64,000 nt of DNA from Trichoplax sp. H2 (Eukaryota > Placozoa > Uniplacotomia > Trichoplacea): NCBI GenBank assembly GCA_003344405.1, contig NOWV01000046.1:1-64000 (forward strand), in the 5' to 3' direction. Positions 48,101 to 61,708 of the stretch are shown here, one piece after another. The translations under genes were made by a program, and so were the position numbers. Numbering within the stretch: position 1 is the first letter of the stretch; each line of letters begins with the position of its first letter. The notes under the pieces were generated by a model. The model saw nothing but the letters and a program-made list of their open reading frames with translations, had not been told where the DNA came from and searched no databases.

Positions 48101-51100
48101 GCAACAGAGAGCTGAAAAACGACGAGATTGAGATTGATAGCTTGACTCAGCTCGAATCGAAAAGGTGTATAATTTCCTTGAAACCCAACCCAACTCTAAC
48201 CCCTCCTTCGTCAAAAAAGTTTCCAGCACTCGCACGGCCCGAACCAACCCCGATTCTTCTTCTATAAGGTTGTAATATCGTAATGTTTTGATAACAGTGA
48301 GATTGTACTATCCACGGATCTTCTACTTCTAGAAGTAACCTTAGTAAGAAATTTGTTTTATCACGTATTGACGTATGAAGGTTAGTATTTAGCTATCCGG
48401 CATGCATTCCCTTTCCACTTGCGATAACTTCTGCTCTTCTGCAGAGATCAATTCATTATTATATCACGGTAAAAAGTACTACTTGTGAGTGGCGATGGTA
48501 TTTAAACTGATATTATAAATAATTATTATTTAATATTAGAGTTGAACTACTGTTGCATCCTACGAAATTGAACTCCTTGAAAGTACCATTTGAGAGGCGC
48601 AATATGTTAACCTATAAAAATAGAATCGTAGATGAAGTGCTTCATTATATTACAAAAGAATTGCCTAGAATGATTAATGAATTAAACATTTTCAATTTTG
48701 TTTTCGATTTAACACTAAACGTACTCTTGCGACAGTAATTACATCACTTCAAATTATAAGAAAGCATTTAAAGAAATAAATAAGCTTTTAATTTTATGCA
48801 CGTTCATAAGTCATCACAACCATTAAAAATCTCTTTCAGTTCTTGCAAGTACTCATCGGCTCGTATAGTATATGAAATTTATTGATTTATAATTAATATA
48901 TCATTGTAGCGGCAATTAACGATCGATAATCTCTTAGTAAAAATCACGGATTTTATAATATTTTGCTGATCTAACGAACTATGAAATGGTCTAACCTGAA
49001 AGTATATAAACAAAATTGTATTTCAAACGTCGAATCGCAATTACAATAAGTTACAAGTAGATTAATAATAGCTTGATTTAACAATCGCCATTAGTCTAAT
49101 CTGCAAATTAATTTTATCCTGATCATTAAACGCATAGCTCTCATTGTTTATAACATATTGCATCATCATTGACTACATCAATTTCGATTTTGAAATTATT
49201 CCTAACTAGGAACTAATAAACTATAGTATCTTCTCTGTGACGCAATTACATGTGAGTAGCGCACATCTCTATCAATCATGCGCGTGTAAGCGTTATAGAA
49301 TTTTGTATTTTATGCAAGGAAATGCATGAAACCTGAATGTAAATATAAAGATTTGCTACACCATTCTATATTCCTTGATTGTATAAGACAATATTCTAAC
49401 AATGCTCCATGACATACCCTAAATGAATTGATCTGCTAATTGTTTTCCCGCGATTACAATTTGTTGACGATGATTTAGCCCCATGAAGAATACTTTAAAC
49501 ACTGCACTCAATTTGTAAATTTTTTTTAATTAATGGTGAATAACGCCTATAAAACTAAACTTGATATGCGCAATTACATTTTAAATGCTAGTACTCGTTG
49601 CTTACATCGAAATCTACTTAAAAACGAATAAAAGAAATCAATCGCTAATAGTCTGCGCTTCCTTCCAATTATCAACGTTATGAGATGTTATTTTCGGTTT
49701 TAAAAAATCTTACTATCAATGAAAATATCATTGAGCAAGCTAATGATTTGTTCACAATCTCGATATAGTATAATTAACACCTCGTCCATTTCTATCATTG
49801 TTATTTTCTTTGAAATATTATCGTGAATTGAAATTACAGTTCACATTTTTAGGATGCATCATGCAATATTGGTTAAGGCTCCAAAACTGCGTCAAATCAT
49901 TACCGATGGTGGATATAAATTTAATAAGTTATGAAAGAATGACACAATCGAAAAATAATTGGAATTCTCCAATAACAAAGTTAGGTTTGCTGTTAATAAC
50001 TATGCTAGACTGTACCATGTGATAATTTCAATTTGTAAAAAAGTTTTACCGTCATACTATTTCGACGATCTAATTCACGTTTTGTGACTGTCATAAATGC
50101 AATTAAAGTTATTCAAATAAAATTTTCGAATGGAGGCTGGCCATAAGACTTTTATTATCATTATGCAAAATAATAACGGTAAAGTTGAATTAATGCCAGT
50201 ATGGATCATCATTTGAATATCTGCGCTCACTCCAATAACTTTAGAACGGTCAAAAATTATAAGCCAATACATTAATGCTCTTTGAAATAGGTTAGCCAAT
50301 CACTTTTAAAAATTGTCCGATGGATCAATCAAACAAAGCCAACGTACTTTATCAATGAGACTATGCAATATGTGGTAGAGTGTCAAACAATACAGTTCGA
50401 AATTTTAACCATTATTAACTTTACATCTGCTATGGCACAGTATCGAATATAGTACATCTAGGAAATAAAATTATTTTGTTTCGATATCTTAATCAATAGC
50501 CAATTCTAAGGCAAATAAACCTTTTAAATTTGCCACTACTCAATCAAAGATTAGAAAATATCCGATTTTAATTGATTTTAATCACATAGCTCTGCTACAA
50601 GATCAGATATACATATAGAATTATTCCTAAAGCTCGTAGAATAGCCTTCGATTTCAGTGCTTAATATTCTGACGTCGTAAAGGCAAATACGCCTGTAGAT
50701 CGTAAAAAAAATAGAGACAAAGGTGTTTGTTACAGTAGCGAAAACGGCTGGATATCATAAAGGTTTGAAGTGCAAATTACTTACTATTTAAATTACTGTT
50801 ATACAAATAATTTCGTTTAGTGATATACGAAGATATGGATTGGAATGGAACCGATATAAATTTATCCAGCTTTCTTTTTAAAGAGAAATATACTATTACT
50901 ACCACCATAAACCAATAAGGCATAGCTTCTATTAGCGTGATTTCTCTTTCCTAATATCATCTTAATCGATTTTTTTGATTTATTCCAACCAAATAGAATT
51001 ACACCACAGATGGGATATTTATTTGTTGATATCGATACATTAACATGCTCTGCTCTCTATGCATATTTTTCTTTGCGTATGAACTTAGCCTTTAGTCTCC

Positions 51101-51810
51101 TCCCATCGACTACCAAATTTAAAATTGAGTATGAGAAGTATCGTTACTAATGCGATTAATACTTTCTATCACACTAACTGAATATATAAAAATTGTACAA
51201 TGACCTCAACTAGCTGTTAGTATTGTTGATGAAACTTAATAACAATTTCTTGTACAATAGTACATAAAACAATTCAAAAATAATGAATTGTTATAAAATA
51301 AATAATACTTGGCAATGATAGCGGATGAATACTTTGTTCCTATTCTTATTTTCTGTTTTAGGATCATGCTAATTTTGGAATATCGAACAGCAGACACAAT
51401 ATATTAATAAGAGTCAACAATATAGACAAAGATTATGCTAATGATGCTTGTAAAATGAAAAATTAGAAGTTATTACCTTATTAATAACAGTTGCACAGTG
51501 ATAATTTTTATCACTTACCTTACTAAATCTCTAGATTTAGTATATATCGTGCAAACTAGCTAAAACCTAGATGTGTATACTATACGGCTTCTTCCACTCT
51601 TCCTAATTTACAACACTTTAGTAAAAATACAATTCTTTAATGACAATAAAAGACTTTTAGGCCCGTCATAATATCTTGTAGGTAAGCTCATAGAAGAATT
51701 ACGCACCTGCTATTTTATATAAACTTTCTATATATCTCCTTGAAATCACTTGAAGAGCTGGTAAAGAAAGTTTACTTACTAGTAAATAGTAGTTAAAACA
51801 ATCATCAGGA

Positions 51811-54800
51811 ATGGATTCATCTGCAGTATTTGAAATTCCTAAGGGACTGACAAATGCTTTACAAGAATTTACCGTTAGTTTGTTATGCGAAAAGCCAAGT
51901 AATATTTACGACTTTGCAGCAAGTTATTTTACCAAACTGTCTAAGGAGAGGAAGAAATCATTAAACGATGAGATCAGTGATTCAGATGATAGTGAGTATA
52001 TTACGAATTTTTCCTTTATTCTTTCATCTTCAATATGATCATATAGTTTTACCAATTTCTTACTCACACCTTGTACGTAAACGTTATAATTATGCGTTGA
52101 TATTCGAATTATTTATTTCTCTCACTAATGACGTTTTTTCCTCACTGAAATATTGTAACATAACATAAAATACAGTGTAACCAATCATCCTTAATCAAAT
52201 TTTCTCGATTCTTTTTGCCCGATATCAATTAAAAAATTTATATCAAATGACATCTCCAGTATTGACGATTTTATTCATTCATGGATTTTATTATTTATCA
52301 TATCAATTTCGAATTTAAATCAACTGACAGTACCACAATTACTTTGATCACCAATTTTTTTATAAGGGATCATTGATCTACCGTAGTTCAAGTAATAAAT
52401 AAAACCTCAACAATATTAAAAACAATTACAATAATGAGTTTGATGAGGTAATTCATTCTAGTTTCTCTAAGAAATAAATACCCAAGTCTAGTCTACCAAT
52501 GTATTGATAAGTATACGTAAATCAGATTTTAAAAATGAATGTGGTAAAAGCTTGTAGCAAGAGTGCACATACAAATTTGTTCTCAATAGTGAGATACAGA
52601 ATTTTAATGCTTGTTAGAGGTGTGAGAATCTAAAATCACTTTCTTCCATTTGATTAAGACTAACTTTCATATAGCCAGTTTCTTAAGGTTTATCCATAAT
52701 TATTGGAGACAAAATACTATGACAATTACAGGTCATTATTTCTCTCACTAAATGGTTATTCCAGGCTCTTAAAGCCATTACTACTGATCAAGTTGTAAAT
52801 TAGCAGCCAAAAAATTAATTTATCCAATATTAAATTAAATGAAATAATAATACCCATCACTCTCTATCGAAGTTTTTAACTTCGAAGTCATCTATAATAA
52901 ATTTGAACATCGCGATTCAAGCAAAAGATTGACAATGTTTCAGTTAGGCTATTTCAAATCCTTCTCATCTTGATACTCTTACGAATATTGATATCGAAGA
53001 TATAGTCATAACTTGCTACAATTAGTCAAGATCATTTTATGAAGAAACGCGCATATACATCAGGAAATGAAATACACACAATTAAAATAAACATTATTAC
53101 CGTATTAAGAAATACGCTATCCACTTTCCCACTATTTTTATCGATTTAAAAGGACAAGAAATGAAGATACTGTATTTTCTTATCGTTTCTGTAGAGTAGA
53201 GAAAAAAGCCATATAACAAACAAACAGACGAGACTATCAAAGAATATCGACACCAATTATGTAATCATTTTCAATCGATTAGTTTTTGTATTTCTAATGG
53301 TTAAACTGAGAAAAGATCTTAGACATGGCTAGCCTTAATCATTGCGAAATTAAAGGCATTTCGGAAGTACCGGTAATTAGCTTTAAATTGATCATATCAA
53401 TATATAATGGTCGCCAGGCTACTGCTACTCATCACTACCAGCAATAAACATGTCTATTCCGCTTAGAATAAATTTTAAGGGTACATCACTTGTAAAGCGC
53501 TAGTATTAAATTTAACTTTGAAAATAGGAACGATAGTTATTATACATAAAACAGGGAACTCATTTATTTTATTAATGCTAAAGCAATTAAGATACAGATC
53601 GAGTAGAGGAGGAAAAATGTAAAAATTAGAATAAAATTAAGCCAAGGACTGCGACAAATTAATAAACTAACAGAGTATTGCTTATCCAGTGCCAGTTTGT
53701 GTTTGTATAGAAACTGGCTTTTGAATAAATAGTACGCTGTTTAATTACCGTTGTGAACTAAATCTCACCTGTAATTTCTATTTAATTTTCTTATTAAACT
53801 ATCTGTAAACCAAATTTTTTTATGAAACAGGAGCTTTGTTATCGTTTATCAAAAAATCGATTTAGTAACTGTTACTGGGAATGTAATTATTTCCTCACGA
53901 TATTTTAAAATTGATTCTATATTTTAAGTAATCCATAATCAATTCATGAAAATTTTATATCTCCTACACCAACAACTTTTCAATTGTATCTATGGATGAA
54001 GACGTTATTGTGATTATAGCAAATATTATTGACGATATCTCTAAAAATATATAATATGTAGAAATCGATATCACCCAATTAAAAGGACGTTGGCGAGAAA
54101 TTTGTATATTTTATAATTTGATGTTTCAACATACTATTGTTCCATTACTTGTTAGAATGATGTTTAAGACGATATTTGACTAGGATTCTCTTTCTTAAAT
54201 ACTTTCATTTTATAATAAGGCGATACAGAAACAGACCGTCATTATTATTTCATTTATTTATTTCATACTTATTGGTAACTATGTTATGAAATTTTATTTG
54301 TTATACAATGTAATTCATTCCATTTCATGTTAATGTACAATCCAATCGATAAATTAAGTAGCAAGTTACGAAAAACAGATATATTTCGTGTTTGCTACAT
54401 TTGCATTAAAGTGAAATGGTACCATATTGAATGTGAGCAAATAAAATGCCCATGTAATACTGCGTATAGTAAATAAATAAACATGAATTATTTAGTTTAC
54501 TAACTTAAGAGAAATTTAGTTTAGACATTATTAATTAAAAGAAAGACATCTAGCAAGGAATCAGTACTTGCATTATACACGTACATAATATTCCAATACG
54601 TGACTGTAATTAGGAAGCGTATCGTAACTTATCAGCTATTCTATGTGATAGCTTGCGAAATAACTGAATAAGATTATCGGGCTAGCTTTGAATATTTATT
54701 CTAAAATAACAGAAAATGACTGTACACAAAATCTAGATACTATGGTACTAATGAGTTAGTTTGAAGAAGAAAATTTGTTCAAATAAGTGTAAATTAATCT

Positions 54801-57800
54801 CTAAAATTTTACAATAAAGAAAAGGACACAGACAAGTATTATACTATGAAAAATTTGATTATATTTGTCTGTCTATAAAGTAATTGTAATGAAACAGTTG
54901 AAACCATATACATTTATACTGCTTAAACTACTGTATGCATCGTACCATATGTATAGGTCTATGATATATAAGACCATAAAAACACCGCTTGGGATTCTAA
55001 ATAATGCACTATATGATAATTAGTAAATAGTTCCGCTGGTCCTTGATACTGACTATTTTGCTTAATTACCTCTTCCACTAACACAAAGGTTGAGTTTCTA
55101 TCATTGGCATAGGAATGTCATTCAGGATCATAGATAAACCCTACAATTAATTAATAGATAGTTCTGCTGGGCTTTGCTATCAATTATTTTAATCTATTAA
55201 ATCATTTACATTCAGATCTAGTAAGATAAAGCCTCACGTAGGTAACTATTGTAATGTAAAGTTTTTTGTCGCTTAAAAACTTTTAGTTGTATTAAATGTG
55301 TGTAGTAAAGCTAATTTTCAACGTTCACAATAAATCCGACTAACTGAATTGTTAAAATCGCATTAAGCTTTACTCAATAACACCCTAAAACTGTGACAGT
55401 ATAATAACCTACCAGCAAGAAGAACTACTGATTTACTCGATGTAGTTCATATACTTTACTGCAAACCTATTAAATTGCGTAATTAAATCATCATTAGCCG
55501 TAATATATGAAGCACTCTTTCAAGAGTTAGCGAATATGTAGTATTAATCGTTTTGATAATAAATAGCAATTTAATGATAATGTTAAACTTATAACATTAC
55601 GATTTGCAGTGCCAACAACTAATCTTATTGAAATTACAAAATCATGTGTAATGCTTAAACGAATCTTGTTTAATTTTTGTTCGGCCAGCCTTGGGTTCAT
55701 TATGGCTAATAAGCCAAAAACTTATATCTTACACTATATTATAGCTACTTAAACTTCACCTAATTAGTTCAGACATTATCCTATGAAAGTTTCCGCGATA
55801 GCACTTTGTATATCCTTCCGTTAGTTGATATCACTAATTAAATATACTGGCAGTAAAGAAACATTTTTATAAGGTGCAGTATAGAATAGCATTTTATCCA
55901 ACGACTTCCTCCAGAAATATATTATTCGATATTCTGCCATAATCACCGTCATTGCCTTTCAATATTTCATCCTTTTTGAATATTTTATTAACCTCCCTTC
56001 CTCTTGACGCCCTATCGAACCAGAGTAATTCCCAGTATACAAGCGTTTTCATATTAATCCAGTTCCAACGTTCAAATTAAGGAAATTAATCCCAGAATTT
56101 CCTATATATTGTTATAGTACCTAAGTCTCATTTATAACTTTTTTCTTCCTAAGGTGAAAATGAACAACGATATCGAAGAAGAAAGTCAGGTGCAACAACT
56201 ATAGCAATTAAAATTCTTTGAATAGTGATGTAGGCGCTATCAATTTTAAATAGTAATACTTTAAGATCAACTGATTTATGACAATTAAGCATAAAATCGA
56301 AACTTATGTGGCCAAAATCTGCAGTCATCAAAATATTTTAAAATCTTACGATTATTAATACTTTCAGTATCTGCTGAGTCCTATGCTCCAGACCCGTTTG
56401 AAGATGATGGAATAAGTGGAGTAAGCAATTCATCTTAAATATTGCGTATCAGAATTATATACGTACAACTCCGTTTTATAGAAGAATATCGCATTTCGTA
56501 TTCCTGCATAAATTTTTTCGATTTCAGACTGTTTTATAAAATTTTTCAAAAACATTACCGAAAATTAAGCTCTCTTTATTTTATACCTATCAGGTTTATC
56601 ATTTCAAAACGGAGGAGCAAAGAAAGCGATTGGATGCTTCCGTTAAGACGTCTTTTCTATTTAACAATCTTGATGAGGTAATAGGTTTTCAAAATTGGAA
56701 CACAAAAATAGAAATCATGATCATCTATAATATAATTGATAGCATGGTAATATGGTATATAATTAGCCCTATTGGAAGTTCACTCTCATCTAGACCTAGA
56801 TATGGCGTAGTTTTATAACACACACGTTAACTACCTACCTACGGAAATATCTTGTATGTCAATTTCGTAATGTACTGCCACTGTACAATCATCGTCATCT
56901 GTTATAGCTAGATATCAATTACAAGAATAATGTCACATTTTGACATTTACTATAATGTTCATCTAATTAATTTATCATGATTATGCAAGGCTAAAGAACC
57001 GCTTCTCAACCTGTTTCGATTTTAATTATCATAGGAAAAAAATGCTGAAGTTCTAGATGCTATGTTTGAGAGAAAGGTATCGCAAATTAGAGCATCTATC
57101 TATTTTTTAGCTCCGATACTATACGCTATTTAGCCGGTTATTACTCATTAATTAAATACTCATAATTCTTTTTTACCTTACCTGTTCATTTTAAAATAAT
57201 ATGATATTTATCTTGAATAAACTATATTTCAGCGATAAATTAACCTGTAGATTTCCATTTATTGCAGTAACACTCGTAAGCGGTTCAGACCTTTGGATTT
57301 TCAACTTTTGCTTTGTTTATTATTTTTAATTAGGTCGAACCTGAAGAACATGTCATTGATCAAGGAGATAGTGGTGATAACTTCTACGTTATCGATAGGT
57401 AAATCCTATTTCTATAAATCAACCTAAAATAATTTTGTATGTTACGATATAAACTGTATTCATTAACAAAATGCATAAGACAAACACCCTAACTATTATG
57501 GCATTAATATTTAAAACAATCTTAGTGGTGTCTATGAAGTCGTTGTTACTTTGAATAATGTCGCAAAAACGGTAAGTAAAAATTAAAAATTGAAGCAGCT
57601 ACATGTATAAGTTGAAAATAGAATCACTTGCAAAGCAATATCCGTAATAAATGCGGCGTATTGGCATTTCATTCAATACATTAAAGTAATCGAAGCAGTT
57701 TCGAAGTTATCCATCTTAACTATATTAACCGTTATAAATCAGCTATTACTAGTGAGAGAATTAATTTGTTATTTTGTCAACTTTACATTAGGTAGCAACT

Positions 57801-59215
57801 TATCAAGGTTCTGGCAGCTTTGGTGAATTGGCTTTAATGTATAATACACCGAGGTAAGATTCTAAGTGATGAATTTATGCAACTACAATCACTAATTTTG
57901 ATATTTGTAGGAAAGTATTAAAATGAAATTGAAATACTACCAAACTAAATCAATATTTCAATTTGACATTGGATTAATAGAGCTGCTACTATTATTGCCA
58001 AAAGTGAGGGATCTTTATGGGCTCTGGTAACATTCTCCAACTAGTATTTTATGTAGCTAATTATCAGGCCTTAAGGCAATTCTCTTACAACCATAATCGT
58101 CTCACTTTAAAGATGGCATAAAATAAATCCTTTCACTCTACTCATACTTTTATCAATAGGATCGCACTACCTTTAGAAGAATCTTAATGACTGCTTCGGC
58201 CAAGAAGGTAACGTAGCTGTGCTTATATTATGAGTAATAAGACATATTGGATAGTAAAGCTATCGAACAAGCAGATTCGAAGTTCAAAGTAGAATATATT
58301 ATCTTCAAAGAATTTCCATCCATCTGAATTCTTTAGAGAAAAGTATACGAAGAAATCTTAGGGTCCGTCAGCATTCTGAAAAGCTTAGAAAAGCATGAAA
58401 GAATGAGTTTAGCTGATGCTCTTGAAACGAGACGAATCAAGGATGGCCAAGCAATTATCAAACAGGTAACGCATAGTAGACAATTCTTATCATATCCTAT
58501 AACGGCCACTAATAATTTTAAAACCCAATGGATAGGGAGATGATGCGGATGCCTTCTATTTTGTCGAAAAGGGAGAGTGCCAAGTTGTGATAGAGGTATA
58601 ATAGGTTAATTTATTTTAATCACCGTAATTTATGTTACTGTACCCCATTTATAGTCGTACTGAAAAGAACTGAAAGATTTTCCATGCAAGTGTAGACAAC
58701 AGTTGGCTTCAGCAATTAGTTCTTATGATTGCTAAATGATATGACATAGTTTGCTAATAATTTCTTCCTTTGCTCACTTCATCAAGAAAAATGGAGTAGA
58801 AACTGAAGTAACTCGCTTAAAAGTCGGCGATTATTTCGGAGGTAATTTCTATTAAAGCATACATTTGTCGTTAGTAATTTTATTCAGGATTTCACTATTA
58901 CGGCTAACAACCATTTAACTCCATTTTAGAATTAGCCTTAATTACTCATAGTAAGCGTGCTGCATCGGTTTATGCCTTAGGAGATGTAAGCATAGCAGGT
59001 TTGTATTTTAAGTGCCTACAAGCTCCGAAATGTCTTTATTGATTCCATGTTTTATAAATTCTATAGCGCTTATGTGCGTGTGTAGAGGATTACCTCAGAC
59101 TAATACGCAATTCTACCTCCTTACAGCTTTGGATGTTGCAGCATTCGAGCGCCTGTTAGGTCCATGCATGGGAATAATGAAACGAAATTCTCGCCGTTAT
59201 GAAAAACCAAAATAA
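51811..59215 (+). CDS. PRKAR2: cAMP-dependent protein kinase type II regulatory subunit, complete, 15 exons, 354 aa
   Basis: Binds and inhibits the PKA catalytic subunit until cAMP binds. Exons: 51811-51991, 56154-56189, 56368-56420, 56594-56677, 57035-57076, 57334-57398, 57526-57571, 57792-57853, 57981-58026, 58160-58207, 58337-58465, 58536-58595, 58787-58841, 58930-58998, 59127-59215; the frame is continuous. Residues 1-45 are an RIIa dimerization/docking domain ([29 protein letters not shown]). The inhibitor site is RRRKSVSAESY with a phosphorylatable Ser72, which marks RII rather than RI. CNB-A has [14 protein letters not shown] (E181, R190) and CNB-B has [14 protein letters not shown] (E303, R312), so both phosphate-binding cassettes are intact. 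The C-terminus, [12 protein letters not shown], stops some 15-20 residues earlier than vertebrate RII. Exon 14 is ended at 58998 (donor GTTTGT) because this restores [19 protein letters not shown]. Intron 1 is 4.16 kb. Symbol is generic; RII-alpha versus beta cannot be decided. Confidence 0.95.
51992..56153 (+). other. PRKAR2: PKA RII intron 1 (4.16 kb)
   Basis: Separates the docking-domain exon from the inhibitor-site exon; the donor is GTGAGT and the acceptor TTCCTAAG. It is AT-rich, without arrays or domain-bearing ORFs. The pairing of these two exons rests on matching phase (1) and on the protein order expected of RII subunits. Confidence 0.75.
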
Positions 59216-59281
59216 CTATAATGTCAATAATCGTTAATATTCGTTACTTTATCTTTTATTTTAGTTCTTCTTAATAAGCGC

Positions 59282-59287
59282 AATAAA
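59282..59287 (+). terminator. Candidate polyadenylation signal for the PKA RII gene
   Basis: AATAAA lies 67 nt after the TAA stop, immediately followed by a second overlapping ATAAAA run. The position is suitable for a short 3'UTR, but AT-rich DNA makes chance matches common. Confidence 0.4.
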
Positions 59288-59689
59288 TAAAAGAAAATGA
59301 TTAATATAACGTCTTCAAGTCGGTATACTTACAATAGCCTAGGTTAAACCTAACTTTAAAAATTTTTAAGCTGCTATTTTACACCATTTATATATAAACA
59401 GCTACAGTGATATGGCTTTGATGTAACTTCGCTTATTTTAAAAGTTAAAAATAATCTTAATTATGCTAAACACTTTCTCTCACACAGTTATTTACTAGCC
59501 TACACTGTGATATAAATTCTGATCAAGTAAGTTATGTAAGCTCTAATTGAGTAGTCCTAATTGAGATTTGCTCCAATTTGCTAAATTAAAGTTGCTTTTA
59601 CCTTAGCGTATCGATAAATATTAGGTGTTTAGACTTCTGATAACTCTAGTATTAGTGCCCTTAATATATTGACTAATGTAGGTATAACA

Positions 59690-60560
59690 TCTTGATCTAG
59701 TACACTTGTATTAGATATTTACGCGACGATATTAACTTCTGGAATACTAACTCTGTAAAAATGATCACTATTAAATTAAATCATTTAATCATATTGTTTA
59801 CTGAAATATACTATTAATCTTAGCTAGCTTACTAGTTAAGTGCTGGTATCTCGTGATTTCCATAAAAAATTATTACGTGCCGTTTATCAGTCAATAAGAC
59901 AATATATCAGTAGTATTGTAGATTTTAGAATTTGATCAATCCAGTACACTTCTATTAGATATTTACATGACGAAATTAATTTCTGAAATACTAACTCTAC
60001 AAATGGTCGCTTTCAAATTATACCATATAGTTATATTACTTACTGATATGAACTATTAATCTTAGCCAGGCTACTGGCCAAATGCTGGTATCCGTAATTC
60101 CACAAAAATTCATTATGTGTTATCTATCAGTTCATAAGGCGATATAATCTACTACTGTAATCTTAGCAAACAATCAATTACTATTATCTAATGGCTTTCA
60201 CAAAAATTGATTAGTCGGTTATTTATTACTCTGTATAAATATATAAGCTACTAATCTTAGTTAAGTTAATACTAGCCTTGCTAGATTGGTTATCAAGTAT
60301 TGCCATACTATGATTTGTTTTGGGTAGTGATTAGGTACCAGGTAGCTATTTATTATTTCACAAGAAGATATAAGCTACCGTTTTAATCTAAGATTTAGTA
60401 ATCTTAAATAAGTTGATAATCAAAGGCGATCGTCTAATAGTTTCATATAGAATTGATTAGGCAGTTATTATTACTTTATGTGAAGCATAAGCTACTAACT
60501 CTCCGCTCAGTTAGTAATCAAATACTATTATTTAATCGTGTCTCATAAAAATATTTATTA
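59690..60560. repeat. Diverged tandem repeat, about 245-bp unit, two clear copies plus remnants
   Basis: The block 'gtacacttgtattagatatt ... gaatactaactct ... actattaatcttagc ... gtgctggtatc' at about 59700-59870 recurs at about 59945-60100. Weaker matches ('taagctactaatcttagtta', 'aatcttaaataagttgataa') continue to about 60560. Confidence 0.7.
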
Positions 60561-61539
60561 GGTACTACTGCGTTTATGACTAAATTTAACTGTATAAGTT
60601 AACCTTTTAGTTAGGCCGGTAAAACGTCTCCTCATTTGATCACTTTACAGGAATGCTATCGGATCAAATAGATAGTGGAATTAAAACTGCAATAAATGTT
60701 GCCGAATTCTAATAATCCTTGGGCTAACCAAAATTAAACAAGATGATTTCTTGTACTTATTATCAAGATTAATTGAAATTTATTCCACTGAATTATTTAA
60801 ATTAGCGCAACATAACTGATAGGATATCACTATACTGTCGCTATATAGAACGATTTAAACGATATTCCTAGAGGATAATTTTTGATTACATTTTCATTTT
60901 TGATCGTGATAAAGCATCATCTACTGTATTTATCATACCCTATTTGTTTTTGAAGTACTACCATCTTCTTAGGAATAATAGCGGCTGAATTCTTGAAGCA
61001 AAATAATGTGCCATTATAGTTACTGGCAATCATTCTGGTATTTCTATTCGATCTCATTATTTATTCAGGATATCCTAAATTATAACCAATTTATCATTTT
61101 TATCACATGGATAACCCTGACATTTAGTATTAATGAAATTGCCTAATAATTAGCCATCGTATGATGATGATTGACAACACAGGTGTAGGCGCATTCATGC
61201 AGACTCTCTTAATATACCTAATATCAGCATTGCCTTCGAGATCTATGTCATAAATCGTTGCTAGGTAACATTAATCCATTTAGGCGAACAAAATGAAAGC
61301 TAGAAATATTTCAATAGCTATGAACAACAGAAGAATTCCAATTATAGAATTTACATTGAAAGCCGCAGGGACAAAAAATGTGATACCAGACGGCATAGAA
61401 TCATTAATAGTATACAGTAGTAACCCTACTAGTCTCTATATCAAGCAAAATTTCCAGGTCAAATGATTGAATTTTATTCAAACCAGGGAAACAGATAGAA
61501 CAAAGATAATAACAACAACAGTAAATACAAAATTTCAAG

Positions 61540-61708
61540 ATGGAGTACGACGTCTCCTCTGAAGCAGCAGAAATGCTTCAAAATTTCGCATTATGCGTTC
61601 TTCGTAATCGTCCTGGTGATTTATACTCCTTTGCGGCTGAATATTTTACAAAGTTATCGGAAAATATGAAGGAACAGAAGAAATTACGAGAGAAAGAAGC
61701 AGAATTAG
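61540..61708 (+). CDS. First exon of a second RII-type docking-domain protein, cut by the window end
   Basis: ATG at 61540 opens a 56-codon exon ending at a phase-1 donor (GAATTAG|GTAAAT). The protein has an RIIa dimerization/docking fold signature: AEMLQNFALCVLRNRPGDLYSFAAEYFTKLSE, shown here as AEMLQNFALCVLRN and YSFAAEYFTKLSE. It aligns without gaps to residues 9-45 of the RII subunit at 51811, and its exon ends in the same phase. It is followed by a charged KEQKKLREKEAE helix, which differs from the RII linker. It may be a tandem duplicate of the PKA RII gene with a long intron 1 running past 64000, or a docking-domain-only protein of the ROPN1/SPA17/CABYR type. No later exon was found in the remaining 2.3 kb. 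Confidence 0.85.

Larger units (their letters stand above)
45355..51810. other. Intergenic DNA between the SAM carrier gene and the PKA gene
   Basis: Should hold the first SLC25A26 exon near its left edge, not located. There are no long ORFs; those of 60-84 codons lack known domains. Palindromic GTAC words recur at about 46090-46390 and strongly at 47561-47653. A diverged duplication with 'gtgaaagaccgg(g/a)cctt' occurs at about 47778 and 48013. From 48300 to 51800 I see only AT-rich sequence. Confidence 0.6.
59216..61539. other. Intergenic DNA between the two RII-type genes
   Basis: Contains the repeat at 59690-60175 and related diverged copies to about 60560. No ORF is notable. The last 200 bp before 61540 would be the promoter and 5'UTR of the next gene; no sharp element is visible. 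Confidence 0.65.

Noticed and set aside
58930-58985. Donor GTAAGC at 58986 for PKA RII exon 14
   Set aside because: It ends in phase 0, whereas the final exon needs phase 1; the donor at 58999 keeps frame and the family's spacing.
59012-59215. Frame 59012-59215 read as a separate small gene
   Set aside because: Its second half is the last PKA RII exon; the first half is intron sequence that happens to be open.
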